The notes: a model not told the origin generated them from the sequence alone. 64,000 bases of DNA from Frateuria edaphi (GCF_021117405.1 NZ_CP088251.1:1426001-1490000), one strand, 5' to 3'. Counted from the first letter of the stretch, positions 31,931-40,845 are shown. Numbers and translations are program-made.

Positions 31931-32374
31931 ATGTCCAATCCGCACATTTCCGATGTCCCGGGCGACCACGATGCTGTCTCCTCGGCGGCGCGCAAGTCCG
32001 CACCTACGGCTGATTCGCGGATGCTGACGGTCTTGCTGGTGGAGGATGACGCGCTCATCCGCATGGACGCGGCCGAGATGCTGCGCGAACTGGGACACGA
32101 GGTTGTGGAGGCCGACTACGGCCCCGATGCGTTGGCAGTGCTTCAGGCGCGTCACGTCGACGTGCTGGTCACCGACGTGGGGTTGCCCGGGATGTCGGGT
32201 ACCGAGCTGGCCGAGCTCGCCCGCCAGCTGCACCCGGGCATTGGCCTTGTGTTCGCTACCGGCGATACGGAACTGGCAAACCGGGAAGGGCGGCCGCGCG
32301 CCGCGATCCTGTGCAAGCCCTACGATGGCGCCAGCCTCGCCGAAAGCCTGCGCCGCGCGTTTGCGCGGCCATAG
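31931..32374 (+). CDS. Stand-alone response-regulator receiver protein
   Basis: 147 residues; a 30-residue variable N-terminus and one receiver domain: acidic pocket VEDD, phospho-acceptor Asp in VTDVGLPGMSGTE, and Lys in LCKPYDG. No output domain, as in CheY-like or phosphorelay proteins. It starts 14 bases after the attR tRNA fragment, so integration has replaced whatever lay upstream and may have altered its transcription. Confidence 0.85.
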   Translation: MSNPHISDVPGDHDAVSSAARKSAPTADSRMLTVLLVEDDALIRMDAAEMLRELGHEVVEADYGPDALAVLQARHVDVLVTDVGLPGMSGTELAELARQLHPGIGLVFATGDTELANREGRPRAAILCKPYDGASLAESLRRAFARP

Positions 32375-32390
32375 TCAGGGCATCGGTTGG

Positions 32391-32432
32391 CCAAAAGAAA
32401 AGCCGGCACCTGCTTGCGCTGGGATGCCGGCT
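32391..32432 (-). terminator. Terminator of the tmRNA gene
   Basis: On the minus strand, stem AGCCGGCA/TGCCGGCT is followed by TTTCTTTT. It starts 27 bases after the mature tmRNA 3' end. Confidence 0.8.
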
Positions 32433-32458
32433 GTTCGGGCATCGCGGGGATGCCGTAT

Positions 32459-32813
<355 letters not shown>

Positions 32814-32843
32814 GGGGAAAAACCTGAGCTGGTCAGTCAAGCA

Positions 32844-32873
32844 AGTATATGGGGGTCGGCGAGTGCACTTCAA
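32844..32873 (-). promoter_or_regulatory. Probable sigma-70 promoter of ssrA
   Basis: On the minus strand: -35 TTGAAG (32873-32868), 18-base spacer, -10 TATACT (32849-32844). The mature 5' end is about 31 bases further, so a leader would be removed by RNase P. Confidence 0.65.
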
Positions 32874-32888
32874 TGGCACGCCGCGACG

Positions 32889-33380
32889 TCAGGCCTCGCG
32901 GTTGTGGGCGCGCATGGTGCGCTGCTTCTCGCGCTGCCAGTCGCGTTCCTTCTCCGCGTCGCGCTTGTCGTGCGCCTGCTTGCCGCGGGCCAGACCGATC
33001 TCGACCTTGACCTTGTTGCCTTTCCAGTACATGGCGATCGGCACCAGGGTATAGCCCTTGCGCTCGACTGCGCCGATCAACTGGTCGATCTCCTGCTTGT
33101 GCAATAGCAGTTTTCGCGTGCGGCGGTCCTCGGCGATGACGTGCGTGGAGGCGCTGATCAGTGGCGGGATCGAGGTGCCCACCAGGAAGATCTCGCCCTT
33201 GAGCACGACCGCGTAGCCATCGCCGAAATTGATGCGCCCGGCACGCAGTGCCTTCAGTTCCCAACCCTGCAGCGCGATGCCGGCTTCGTAGCGCTGGTCG
33301 ATGTGGTACTCGTGGCGGGCGCGCTTGTTGAGCGCGATGGTCCCGCCGGCGTGCTTGTCCTTGTCCTTCGCTTTTGCCAT
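32889..33380 (-). CDS. smpB: SsrA-binding protein
   Basis: 163 residues: IALNKRARHEYHIDQRYEAGIALQGWE, then the RGKQAHDKRDAEKERDWQREKQR tail. SmpB binds tmRNA and places it in the stalled ribosome. The start at 33380 (MAKAKDKDKHAGG) is preferred over longer in-frame extensions because it matches the family. It is separated from ssrA by only 75 bases. Confidence 0.97.
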   Translation of the reverse strand: MAKAKDKDKHAGGTIALNKRARHEYHIDQRYEAGIALQGWELKALRAGRINFGDGYAVVLKGEIFLVGTSIPPLISASTHVIAEDRRTRKLLLHKQEIDQLIGAVERKGYTLVPIAMYWKGNKVKVEIGLARGKQAHDKRDAEKERDWQREKQRTMRAHNREA

Positions 33381-33446
33381 GTCCGCTAGACTTGCGCCTT
33401 TGCGGTGCGCCGGAAGCCGTCGCACCGAATGATGGAAGAGGTAGCC

Positions 33447-33875
33447 GTGATCGAAATCCGACGAAGCGCCCTGGTCAATTACACGCCGGCGCAAATGTTC
33501 GATCTGGTCAACGACGTCGAAGCATACCCAAAGCGCTTCTCCTGGTGTGCCGGCGCGCGGGTGCTCGAGCGCGAGGGCGACGTGCTGGTGGCGCGGCTGG
33601 ATCTGAAATACGCCGGCCTCAAACAGGGTTTCACGACTCGCAACACCACCGAACCACCGAAGCGCCTGCGCATGCAACTGGTGGAAGGGCCGTTCCGCAG
33701 CCTGGACGGTCTGTGGGAATTCATTCCGCTAGGCGAGCATGGGTGCAAGATCGCCTTCGCGCTGGATTTCGACTATGTGGGCCTGGGAGCCACCGCAATC
33801 AAGCTCGGTTTCCAGGCGCTGGCGAGCAAGATGGTCGAGGACTTCGGTCGCGAGGCCCAGCGCGCGTATGGCTGA
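33447..33875 (+). CDS. ratA: Ribosome-association toxin/coenzyme Q-binding START-domain protein RatA
   Basis: 142 residues: IRRSALVNYTPAQMFDLVNDVEAYPKRFSWCAGARV, a clear polyketide-cyclase/START fold of the RatA/Coq10 type. The GTG at 33447 is chosen because GGAAGAGG precedes it and homologues start here; in-frame ATGs at 33429 and 33432 are alternatives. Divergent from smpB and overlapping rnfH, the usual gammaproteobacterial order. Confidence 0.88.
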   Translation: MIEIRRSALVNYTPAQMFDLVNDVEAYPKRFSWCAGARVLEREGDVLVARLDLKYAGLKQGFTTRNTTEPPKRLRMQLVEGPFRSLDGLWEFIPLGEHGCKIAFALDFDYVGLGATAIKLGFQALASKMVEDFGREAQRAYG

Positions 33876-34134
33876 GATCACGGTGGAAGTGGTGCTGGCG
33901 CTGCCCGAGCGCACGTTGCTCAAGCGGCTGGTGCTTGGCGCAGACGCGACGGTGGCCGACGCGATCGCGGCGACTGGCCTGGGCCAGGACAGCGCGCTGG
34001 TCGATATGCAGCGACTGGGCATCTTCGGCCGCCGCGTTCCACCCGAACATCCGCTACGCGATGGCGATCGGGTGGAACTGTATCGGACGCTGGTGCTCGA
34101 TCCGAAGGAGGCGCGGCGGCGCCGCGCCCGCTGA
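33868..34134 (+). CDS. rnfH: RnfH family (UPF0125) protein
   Basis: 88 residues: VEVVLALPERTLLKRLVLGADATVADAI, then VPPEHPLRDGDRVELYRTLVLDPKEARRRRA. A ubiquitin-like (beta-grasp) fold protein that almost always follows ratA. Overlaps the ratA stop by 8 bases. Molecular function not established. Confidence 0.9.
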   Translation: MAEITVEVVLALPERTLLKRLVLGADATVADAIAATGLGQDSALVDMQRLGIFGRRVPPEHPLRDGDRVELYRTLVLDPKEARRRRAR

Positions 34135-34136
34135 AA

Positions 34137-34586
34137 TCAGGGATTGCCGTTGTCCGGCGGCGTCGAGCCGCTATCGTCGGTGCCGCTGGTGTTCTTGTCG
34201 CCCTGGTTTTCGTCCACGGGGTAGGTGACGTGGTATTTCTTGCTTTCCTCGAGCATCTTCTCGGGATCCTGCGCGAAGAAGTCGCCGTCGGTGCGCACCA
34301 GCGTGTCGTTGTTGAAAGTGAGCGTGAAGGTGCGGATCTTGATCTTGCCGCCACGGTGTTGCTGGGTGGACACATAGTCCCAGCGGTTCTGGTTGAACGG
34401 CGTATGCACGGACGGCGAGCCCAGCAGCACCAGTACCTGGTGCTTGGTCATGCCCGGCTTGAGCTGATCGACGTCCTTCTTGTCCAGGAAGTTGCCCTGC
34501 TGCACGTTGGGAACGTAGACGAGTCCGCAACCCACCAGCGTAAGCGCCAGCATGGCGGAACCGAGCGTGCGAATCAGCTTGTGCAT
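34137..34586 (-). CDS. bamE: Outer-membrane assembly lipoprotein BamE
   Basis: 149 residues. Signal peptide with lipobox LTLVGC, then the SmpA/OmlA domain: VQQGNFLDKKDVDQLKPGMTKHQVLVLLGSPSV and NRWDYVSTQQ. It stabilises the BAM complex that inserts outer-membrane proteins. The C-terminal 30 residues are low-complexity and disordered. Divergent from fur, a conserved arrangement. Confidence 0.95.
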   Translation of the reverse strand: MHKLIRTLGSAMLALTLVGCGLVYVPNVQQGNFLDKKDVDQLKPGMTKHQVLVLLGSPSVHTPFNQNRWDYVSTQQHRGGKIKIRTFTLTFNNDTLVRTDGDFFAQDPEKMLEESKKYHVTYPVDENQGDKNTSGTDDSGSTPPDNGNP

Positions 34587-34619
34587 GCGTGTTTTGCGTC
34601 CGGATCGTGAGGGGGGCGA

Positions 34620-34628
34620 TGATACACT
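34620..34628 (+). promoter_or_regulatory. Candidate extended -10 promoter of fur
   Basis: TGA followed by TACACT, 33 bases before the fur start codon, in the 75-base gap shared with bamE. No strong -35 seen. Confidence 0.4.
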
Positions 34629-34661
34629 AACGGCCTTGATACGCCGTGCGTGGAGCGAGCC

Positions 34662-35069
34662 ATGGAACAGGAAACCAGAGAGCTGCGCCGGGTCGGCCTG
34701 AAGGTCACCCACCCGCGCATGCGGATCCTGCAGATCTTCGAGGAGGAGGGCGTCCAACACCTCACCGCCGAAGACGTCTACAAGAAGCTGCTGGCCGAAC
34801 AGGAAGACATCGGCCTGGCAACGGTGTACCGCGTGCTAACCCAGTTCGAGGCCGCGGGCATCGTGGTCAAGCACAACTTCGAAGGCGGCCAGGCCGTCTA
34901 TGAGCTCGACCGTGGCAAGCACCACGACCACATGATCGATGTAGACAGCGGGAAGGTCATCGAGTTCGTCAGCGAAGAGATCGAGCGGCTGCAGAAGGAA
35001 ATCGCCGCCAAGCACGGTTACGTGCTGGAGGATCACAGCCTGGTGCTGTACGTGCGGCCCAAAAACTAA
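34662..35069 (+). CDS. fur: Ferric uptake regulator
   Basis: 135 residues. An N-terminal winged helix (LKVTHPRMRILQIFEEEGVQHLTAEDVYKKLL, DIGLATVYRVLTQFEAAGIV) and a C-terminal dimer/metal domain with GKHHDHMIDVDSGKVIEF. It represses iron-uptake genes when Fe2+ is plentiful. The C-terminal CxxC zinc pair of some Fur proteins is missing, as in Xanthomonas-type Fur. Confidence 0.97.
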   Translation: MEQETRELRRVGLKVTHPRMRILQIFEEEGVQHLTAEDVYKKLLAEQEDIGLATVYRVLTQFEAAGIVVKHNFEGGQAVYELDRGKHHDHMIDVDSGKVIEFVSEEIERLQKEIAAKHGYVLEDHSLVLYVRPKN

Positions 35070-35189
35070 GGCCCGCTGATCCGCACTGCACGAGCGCGTT
35101 TGCGGCGAGGTGCTCTGCCGTTCCAAGGGTGTAGGCGTCGCCGCGCAAGCTGGCTCCCGCCATTTGAAATGCGGCGTATGCGAGGGGCA

Positions 35190-35395
35190 TAAAAAAAGCC
35201 GCGGGAGGACTCCTGTCCACCCACGGCTGATCCGTTACCACATAGCGCCTCGGCAGTGCGAATTGCTCGCTGGCCGGGTGGCGCCGTTGGTACCGGCGGA
35301 ACGGCATCCTGCCGTTCTTCGTGGCCACCGTCCCCACGGTGATCACGGCACGCCATCTTGCGATGGCGGCTCCCCCACATCGATGGACTGATGCT
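35190..35395 (-). ncRNA. Candidate structured small RNA or 3' UTR with terminator
   Basis: In the 362-base gap between fur and a histidine-kinase gene, the minus strand carries a row of hairpins: a 7-bp stem with a GCAA tetraloop (35368-35351), CACCGT/ACGGTG (35341-35326), an 8-bp stem GAACGGCA/TGCCGTTC with a 3-base loop (35317-35299), and CGCCG/CGGCG (35298-35282). It ends in a 9-bp terminator stem plus seven U (35228-35190). No convincing protein frame. It may be a free sRNA or the tail of the kinase mRNA. Confidence 0.5.
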
Positions 35396-35431
35396 AACGA
35401 GCTGTTCACGACTCCGGTATTGGAAAAATTC

Positions 35432-37027
35432 CTATGCCAGCCGACCGGGTTCACGGCCGGGCGTGCTGCTCCGCAGCAAAATCCGCAAGTGGACGCCCTG
35501 ACGGTCGGGCCTCAGCCGGAACAGGCCGCCCAGCGAGGTGACGCGGTCGCGCATGCCTTGCAGACCGCGGCCGCCGCGGGGCAAGCGGCTGGGCAAGCCC
35601 ACACCGTCGTCGCGGATGTCGAGCAGGGCCAGCACCACCCCATGGCGCTCGCCGATGCGCAGGCGCAGGCGGAATTCGCTTGCCTGGGCGTGCTTGACCG
35701 CATTGGTGGCGCTTTCCTGTACCAGGCGGTACACCGCGATGCGGGTGTCTTCGTCCAGCAACCGCGGGTCGCCGCGCATGTCGGTGTGGAAGACGATGCC
35801 GGCAGTGGTCAGCAGGTCGCGGATCGGGCCCTCGTCCAGCGCCCGCAGCAGGCCGAACTCGTCCAGCACCGCGGGGCGCAGGTCGTCCAGCAGGCGATGC
35901 AGGGCGCGGCGCATGTAGCCGAGGATGGTGTTGATCGAGACGCTGATGTCTTCCAGCCCTGCATGGCGCAGGCGTACCTGCGCGAGTTTCATGTGGGTCT
36001 GGATGGCCGTGATGTTCTGGCCGAGCTCGTCGTGCAGTTCGGCGGCCATGTGCCGGCGCTGGTTTTCCTCGGCCTGCAGGTTGCCACGGGCCGCGTCGCG
36101 CAGCTGGCGGGCGAGCTGGTCCAGTCGACGGTTGACCGCGCCCAGGTAGACGTTCTGTTCGGCCACCCGTTCGCTGCTGCGGCGCAAGGCATCGGTGGCC
36201 GCGCCAAGCATGAGCGCTCCGGTGCCGGCGACGGCCAGAAACAGGTAACCGGCTGCGCTCTGCGCGTGTCCAGGCTGATGGTCGACCGCCGTCATGCCCA
36301 AGCACGAGATCAACATCGCCAGCGTGGCGCCGCGCCAGCCGTGGCGGAAGGCGAAGAACAACACCGGTGCCAGCGACAACACGCGGGCGAATTCCGGCTG
36401 GGGCGCGGCGTGCTCCGATAGCATCAGCAACAGCGCCATCGCTGGCAGCATCACCAGCAGCCCATCCATTACCAGGCTGGCCACCATTTTTCGGTTCGGT
36501 CGCGCACGCAACAGCATGATCGACAGCGGCGCCACCAGCAGTACGCCCAGGTAGTTGCCCAGCAGTTCCCGGCCGAGCGCGCGCACCATCGCCGCAGGGG
36601 CTGCGCTTTCATGGAGAAGCGCCAGCAGCACCGCGTCGGCGGCCGCCACCGCACCGACCACCAGCACGGCCGAAAGCAGCAGGCGGGTGGCTTCCTCCGG
36701 GTCGCGCAGGCTGGCGTGCAGGTTTACCCGGCGCAACAGCCACAGGCCTACCGCCATGATCAACGGCTCGGGCAGGTCGCCGATCACGAAGGTCTGCCAG
36801 CCCATGGGCAGGCCCGAACGCAGGTCCAGGATGATGGTCACGGCCAATTCGAGCCCCAACAGCCAGAACCACTGCCGCACCGGCACGATCAGCAGCGCGG
36901 CGAAGCGCAGACCGAAGGGCAGCATCCAGTACGGCTGTTGCGTAGGCAGCAGCGCCAGCCACAGCAGCGCGTAGACCACGCCGAGCAGAGGACCGGATTC
37001 GGGCAGGGAAAAAGGCTTCGATCGCAT
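35432..37027 (-). CDS. Membrane histidine kinase, MASE1-like sensor with HisKA_3 domain
   Basis: 531 residues. The first about 270 residues hold eight or so membrane segments like a MASE1 sensor. A coiled coil follows, then the HisKA_3 box (RRHMAAELHDELGQNITAIQTHMK, His phospho-acceptor), and the ATPase with N box (ESATNAVKHA) and G1 box (DDGVGLP). The signal is unknown. It is divergent from a NarL-type regulator gene 169 bases away, its probable partner. Confidence 0.9.
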   Translation of the reverse strand: MRSKPFSLPESGPLLGVVYALLWLALLPTQQPYWMLPFGLRFAALLIVPVRQWFWLLGLELAVTIILDLRSGLPMGWQTFVIGDLPEPLIMAVGLWLLRRVNLHASLRDPEEATRLLLSAVLVVGAVAAADAVLLALLHESAAPAAMVRALGRELLGNYLGVLLVAPLSIMLLRARPNRKMVASLVMDGLLVMLPAMALLLMLSEHAAPQPEFARVLSLAPVLFFAFRHGWRGATLAMLISCLGMTAVDHQPGHAQSAAGYLFLAVAGTGALMLGAATDALRRSSERVAEQNVYLGAVNRRLDQLARQLRDAARGNLQAEENQRRHMAAELHDELGQNITAIQTHMKLAQVRLRHAGLEDISVSINTILGYMRRALHRLLDDLRPAVLDEFGLLRALDEGPIRDLLTTAGIVFHTDMRGDPRLLDEDTRIAVYRLVQESATNAVKHAQASEFRLRLRIGERHGVVLALLDIRDDGVGLPSRLPRGGRGLQGMRDRVTSLGGLFRLRPDRQGVHLRILLRSSTPGREPGRLA

Positions 37028-37195
37028 GCTGGCGATGTTACATGCGACTGTCGCCTGCCCAGCGGGTGGTGGATGTTTGGGCAGGGGCGGCCGGTCTCTT
37101 ATAGACTCGGGTGGCAGGGCCGGACGCGGGGGCGTCCGAAGCGGTCGAGCCGCATGCCGGCGTACCGCCCGAAACCAGCAAGTCAGCGGGGCATC

Positions 37196-37834
37196 ATGTA
37201 CAGCATCGTTCTGGTCGACGACCACGCCATCGTCCGCGAGGGTTTCAAGCGGCTCATCGAACTGGAGCCGGATCTGGAAGTGATCGCCGAATGCCGTTGT
37301 GCCGACGATGCGGTGGACGCGATCAACCAGCGTCGCCCCGATCTCGTCGCGCTGGACCTGTCGCTTCCGGATGGCAGTGGCCTGCCATTGATCGAGCACC
37401 TGCATAGCCTGGCGCCGGACACGCATATCGTCGTGCTGAGCATGCACGACGGCGAGCCCTACGTATCCGAGGCGCTACGCCGTGGCGCCAGCGGCTATGT
37501 CACCAAGGGCGCCGCGCCGGAAGAACTGGTGGCGGGCCTGCGCCAGGTGATGCAGGGCGAGACGTTCCTGAGTTCGGATTTGCGTCAGCGTCGTGCCGAG
37601 CGGCCCAGCGAGGCACTCGATCCGGTCAACCGGCTGACCGCGCGCGAGCGCGAGGTGTTCCTGCTGCTGGCGGCAGGCAAGGCGCCCAAGCAGGTCGCGG
37701 CAGTGCTCGGGGTGGGCCAGAAGACCATCTATATCCATCGCGCCAGCCTGATGGGCAAACTGGGCGCGGGGTCGGAACTGGACCTGTACCGGATGGCGAG
37801 CGAGCGCGGGCTGTTGTCCGAGCGCAAGAACTGA
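37196..37834 (+). CDS. NarL/FixJ-family response regulator
   Basis: 212 residues: a receiver domain (VLVDDHAIVREGF, phospho-acceptor in VALDLSLPDGSG, Lys in GYVTKGAAPEE) and a LuxR-type helix-turn-helix (LTAREREVFLLLAAGKAPKQVAAVLGVGQKTIYIHRASLMGKL). It probably acts with the divergent kinase, resembling UhpA-type pairs. Target genes unknown. Only a weak ribosome site is visible. Confidence 0.9.
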   Translation: MYSIVLVDDHAIVREGFKRLIELEPDLEVIAECRCADDAVDAINQRRPDLVALDLSLPDGSGLPLIEHLHSLAPDTHIVVLSMHDGEPYVSEALRRGASGYVTKGAAPEELVAGLRQVMQGETFLSSDLRQRRAERPSEALDPVNRLTAREREVFLLLAAGKAPKQVAAVLGVGQKTIYIHRASLMGKLGAGSELDLYRMASERGLLSERKN

Positions 37835-37851
37835 CGGACCGGGTGACGTAG

Positions 37852-37869
37852 GGTGGGCTTGAACCCACC
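37852..37869. repeat. Small hairpin of a dispersed GGTGGGC-type repeat
   Basis: GGTGGG/CCCACC with loop CTTGAA, between convergent genes. A related hairpin lies at 52687-52705. It lacks a T run; probably a REP-like intergenic element common in this group of bacteria. Confidence 0.55.
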
Positions 37870-37917
37870 GTGTCGCCACGCGATGGTGGGCTGAGGTCCA
37901 TCCTCCCGGGGCTCGCG

Positions 37918-39591
37918 TCAGGCGCTTTGCGCGCGCTCGAGCATCTGCCTGGCGTGGGCGCGCGTTTCGCGGGAGATCTCGACGCCGCCCAGCATGCGCG
38001 CCAGTTCGTCTCGGCGGCCGGCTGCGTCCAGCTTCTCGATCTGCGTGCGAGTGGTATCCCCGTCGCTGTGCTTGCTGACGCGCAGGTGTGCGTGGCCCTG
38101 CGCGGCGACCTGGGGCAGGTGGGTGACGCACAGAACCTGGCGCTCGCCGCCGAGCGCGCGCAGCTTCTGCCCGACCACCTCGGCCACGGCGCCGCCGATG
38201 CCGGTGTCGACCTCGTCGAACACCATGCAGCCGATCGTGTCCTTGCCCAGCGTGGCGACCTCGATGGCGAGACTGATGCGTGCCAGTTCGCCGCCCGAGG
38301 CGACCTTGCGCAGCGCGCGCGGTGGCTGGCCGGGATTGGCGCTGACAAGCAGTTCGCAGCGCTCGCGGCCTTGCGCATCCGGCTCGCCGCCGTCGACCGG
38401 TTCGAGGTCGACGACCAGCCGGCCGCCGGCCATGCCCAGTTCGCCCATCAGCGCGCTGACCTCCTCGCCCAGGCGCGCGGCGGCCGTGCGGCGTGCCCTG
38501 CTTAGGTCATCGGCCGCTTTCGCATAGCCGCGTTCCAGCCGTGCGCGATCGCCGGCGAGCCGCTCCAGCGCGTCGCCGGCGCCTTCCAGTTCGAGCAGCT
38601 CGGCCTGCAATGCGCCCAGCCGATCGTGCAATTCGGCGACGGGAAGGCGGTGGCGGCGCGCCAGTTCGTGAAGGCGGGTGAGGTGGGTATCGACGTCGGC
38701 ATAGCGCTCCGGATCGAGGTCGACGTCCTGTGCGTAGCGCGAGAGGCCGTCGGAAGCTTCGCCCAGCTGTATCTCTGCGTTGTCCAGCAGTTCCAGCAGG
38801 GGCGCGAGGCGCGGGTCCAGGGCAGCCAGCTTGCCCAACTCCCCGTGCGCGCGGCCGAGCGCACGGCGCAACGCGAATTCGCTGTCGCCGTCGAGCAGTT
38901 CCACCACGCCGGAGGCGCCTTCGGCCAGCCGGCCGGCATTGGCCAGGCGCTTGTGGCTGGCCTCGAGTTCGGACAATTCCGCAGCCGGCAACACCCAGCG
39001 TTCGAGCTCGCCGACCTCGTGGCGCAGCAGTTCGAGCCGTTGCTCGCGGTCATCGCCACCACTGAGCTTGCGGATGCGCGCGCCCAGCTCGCGCCACTGC
39101 GCGGCCAGCGTGCGCAACTGTCCCACCAGTTCCTCATTGCCGGCGTACGCATCAAGCAGATCGAGCTGGTGGCCGCGCGAGAGCAGCGCCTGGTGCTCAT
39201 GCTGGCCATGGATTTCCACCAGCAGCGTGGCCAGTTCACCGAGTTGGCTGGCATTGGCCGGGCGGCCGTTGATCCACGCGCGCGAGCTGCCCTCGGCGCG
39301 GATCACGCGGCGAAGCTGGCAGGCACCTTCATCGTCCAGCTCCTCCCGTTCCAGCCAGGCGCGTGCTTCGGGCAGCGCGGCCAGGTCGAATTCGGCGATG
39401 AGTTCGGCGCGGTCGCAGCCCTCGCGCACCATGCCGCTGTCGGCGCGCGCGCCGGCCAGCAACATCAGCGCGTCGACCAGCAGCGACTTGCCGGCGCCCG
39501 TTTCGCCGCTGACCACGGTGAGGCCCGGGCCGAAGGCGACTTCGGCTTCTTCGACGACGGCGAAATGGCGGACGTACAGGGAAGTGAGCAT
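37918..39591 (-). CDS. recN: DNA repair protein RecN
   Basis: 557 residues of SMC type: N-terminal VSGETGAGKSLLVDAL Walker A, long central coiled coil, C-terminal ABC signature KVASGGELARISLAIEV and Walker B MVFDEVDTGIGG. It acts early in double-strand-break repair. Full length. Confidence 0.96.
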   Translation of the reverse strand: MLTSLYVRHFAVVEEAEVAFGPGLTVVSGETGAGKSLLVDALMLLAGARADSGMVREGCDRAELIAEFDLAALPEARAWLEREELDDEGACQLRRVIRAEGSSRAWINGRPANASQLGELATLLVEIHGQHEHQALLSRGHQLDLLDAYAGNEELVGQLRTLAAQWRELGARIRKLSGGDDREQRLELLRHEVGELERWVLPAAELSELEASHKRLANAGRLAEGASGVVELLDGDSEFALRRALGRAHGELGKLAALDPRLAPLLELLDNAEIQLGEASDGLSRYAQDVDLDPERYADVDTHLTRLHELARRHRLPVAELHDRLGALQAELLELEGAGDALERLAGDRARLERGYAKAADDLSRARRTAAARLGEEVSALMGELGMAGGRLVVDLEPVDGGEPDAQGRERCELLVSANPGQPPRALRKVASGGELARISLAIEVATLGKDTIGCMVFDEVDTGIGGAVAEVVGQKLRALGGERQVLCVTHLPQVAAQGHAHLRVSKHSDGDTTRTQIEKLDAAGRRDELARMLGGVEISRETRAHARQMLERAQSA

Positions 39592-39650
39592 GGCGTGGAA
39601 TTGTACGGGCAGAAGTGGCGCGCGGCGCGGCTACCGTCGCGACCGGCGTT

Positions 39651-39679
39651 CTTGCAAACTCGGCGGCGACACCTTATTT
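39651..39679 (+). promoter_or_regulatory. Sigma-32 (heat-shock) promoter of the hrcA operon
   Basis: CTTGCAA (39651-39657), 14-base spacer, CCTTATTT (39672-39679), close to the sigma-32 consensus CTTGAAA and CCCCATNT, with the hrcA start 29 bases later. No CIRCE element (GCACTC with inverted copy) is visible here. Confidence 0.65.
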
Positions 39680-39707
39680 CTGTCCCGTCTCACCGTTTGT
39701 TACAGCG

Positions 39708-40763
39708 ATGACCCGACCCCACGACCTCGATGCCCGCGCCCGCCGCCTGCTGCGCACCCTGATCGCGCAGTACCTGGCCGATGGCGAGCCCGTCGGGTCG
39801 CGCACGCTGTCCCGATCGTCGGGGCTGGACGTCAGCCCGGCGACGATCCGCAACATCATGGCGGACCTCGAAGACGCAGGCCTGGTCGCCTCGCCGCACA
39901 CGTCCGCCGGACGCATACCCACGCCACGTGGCCTGCGCCTGTTCGTCGACAGCCTGATCGAGCTGCAGCCGCTGCCGCGCGAGGACATGGCGCGGCTCAA
40001 GCGTGAGTTGCCACCCGGACCCACGACCACCCGCGACCTGCTGGGCAACGTGTCCACGCTGCTTTCGGCGATGACCCACTTCGCCGGCGTGGTGACGGTG
40101 CCGCGCCAAGGTGACTTTCCCCTGCGCCATATCGATTTCGTGCCGCTGCCGGACGCACGCGTGCTGGTGATCCTGGTGTTCTCCGACAACCAGGTGCAGA
40201 ACCGCATCGTGCAGCTGGCCAGGCCGCTGGACAGCCGCGAACTGGAACAGGCCGCCAACTACCTCAACACCCATTTTGCCGGTTTGCGCGTGGACGACAT
40301 CCGCGCCCATCTCCTGCGCGAGCTGCGCGAGGCCGGCAGCGAGCTCAACCGCCTTGTCGCCAGCGCGACGGAACTCGCGGCGGCCTCCTTCGCGCCGCAA
40401 GGTGGCGGAGACGACGTGCTGGTGAGCGGCCAGACCAACCTGATGGGTTACGCCGAGCTCGCTGACCTGGACCGTCTGCGCGAGCTCTTCGAGGCCTTCC
40501 AGAAAAAAAACGAATTGTTGCAACTGATGGAGGTGTGCGCCCGGGCCCCGGGCGTGCGCCTGTTCATCGGCGAGGAATCGGGCTTTGCCGCGCTGGACGG
40601 CTGCAGCGTGGTGACCGCCAGTTACGGCGTGCAGGGGCGGGTCCTGGGTGCGGTCGGCGTGATCGGGCCCACCCGCATGGCCTACGACCGGGTGATCCCG
40701 GTGGTGCAGGCGACTGCCGGATTGCTCAGCGACGCCTTGAATCGCGCCGCGACGTCCCTATAA
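39708..40763 (+). CDS. hrcA: Heat-inducible transcription repressor HrcA
   Basis: 351 residues. An N-terminal winged helix (RTLIAQYLADGEPVGSRTLSRSSGLDVSPATIRNIMADLEDAGLV) and C-terminal FIGEESGF and GVIGPTRMAYDRVIPVV. It represses chaperone genes through CIRCE sites. First gene of the hrcA-grpE-dnaK-dnaJ operon, behind a sigma-32-like promoter. Confidence 0.96.
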   Translation: MTRPHDLDARARRLLRTLIAQYLADGEPVGSRTLSRSSGLDVSPATIRNIMADLEDAGLVASPHTSAGRIPTPRGLRLFVDSLIELQPLPREDMARLKRELPPGPTTTRDLLGNVSTLLSAMTHFAGVVTVPRQGDFPLRHIDFVPLPDARVLVILVFSDNQVQNRIVQLARPLDSRELEQAANYLNTHFAGLRVDDIRAHLLRELREAGSELNRLVASATELAAASFAPQGGGDDVLVSGQTNLMGYAELADLDRLRELFEAFQKKNELLQLMEVCARAPGVRLFIGEESGFAALDGCSVVTASYGVQGRVLGAVGVIGPTRMAYDRVIPVVQATAGLLSDALNRAATSL

Positions 40764-40819
40764 CCGCCCCCGGAGGGCGGGTTTCCCGCAGTTATCGGTG
40801 GCCGGCACGGAGGTGCCGG
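40764..40819 (+). terminator. Two hairpins in the hrcA-grpE gap, possible attenuator
   Basis: CCGCCC/GGGCGG (40764-40780) followed by GTTT, and CCGGCAC/GTGCCGG (40802-40819) with a GGAG loop. They may lower read-through or mark an mRNA-processing site between the repressor and chaperone genes. The T run is short, so full termination is unlikely. Confidence 0.4.
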
Positions 40820-40845
40820 TCCGGACCTTTGTTTGGGAGTAATGC

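Noticed and set aside
35190-35395. 6S RNA or RNase P RNA
   Set aside because: It has a string of short separate hairpins, not the single long bulged rod of 6S RNA, and none of the conserved RNase P boxes.
34969-35454. Protein-coding frames in the fur-kinase gap
   Set aside because: Both strands offer frames of about 90-160 codons, but their composition (Arg/Ala/Gly/Pro rich, no domain, no ribosome site) fits chance in GC-rich DNA and conflicts with the hairpin series.
39601-39707. CIRCE operator in front of hrcA
   Set aside because: No GCACTC with inverted GAGTGC copy is present in this leader or in the grpE and dnaK leaders.
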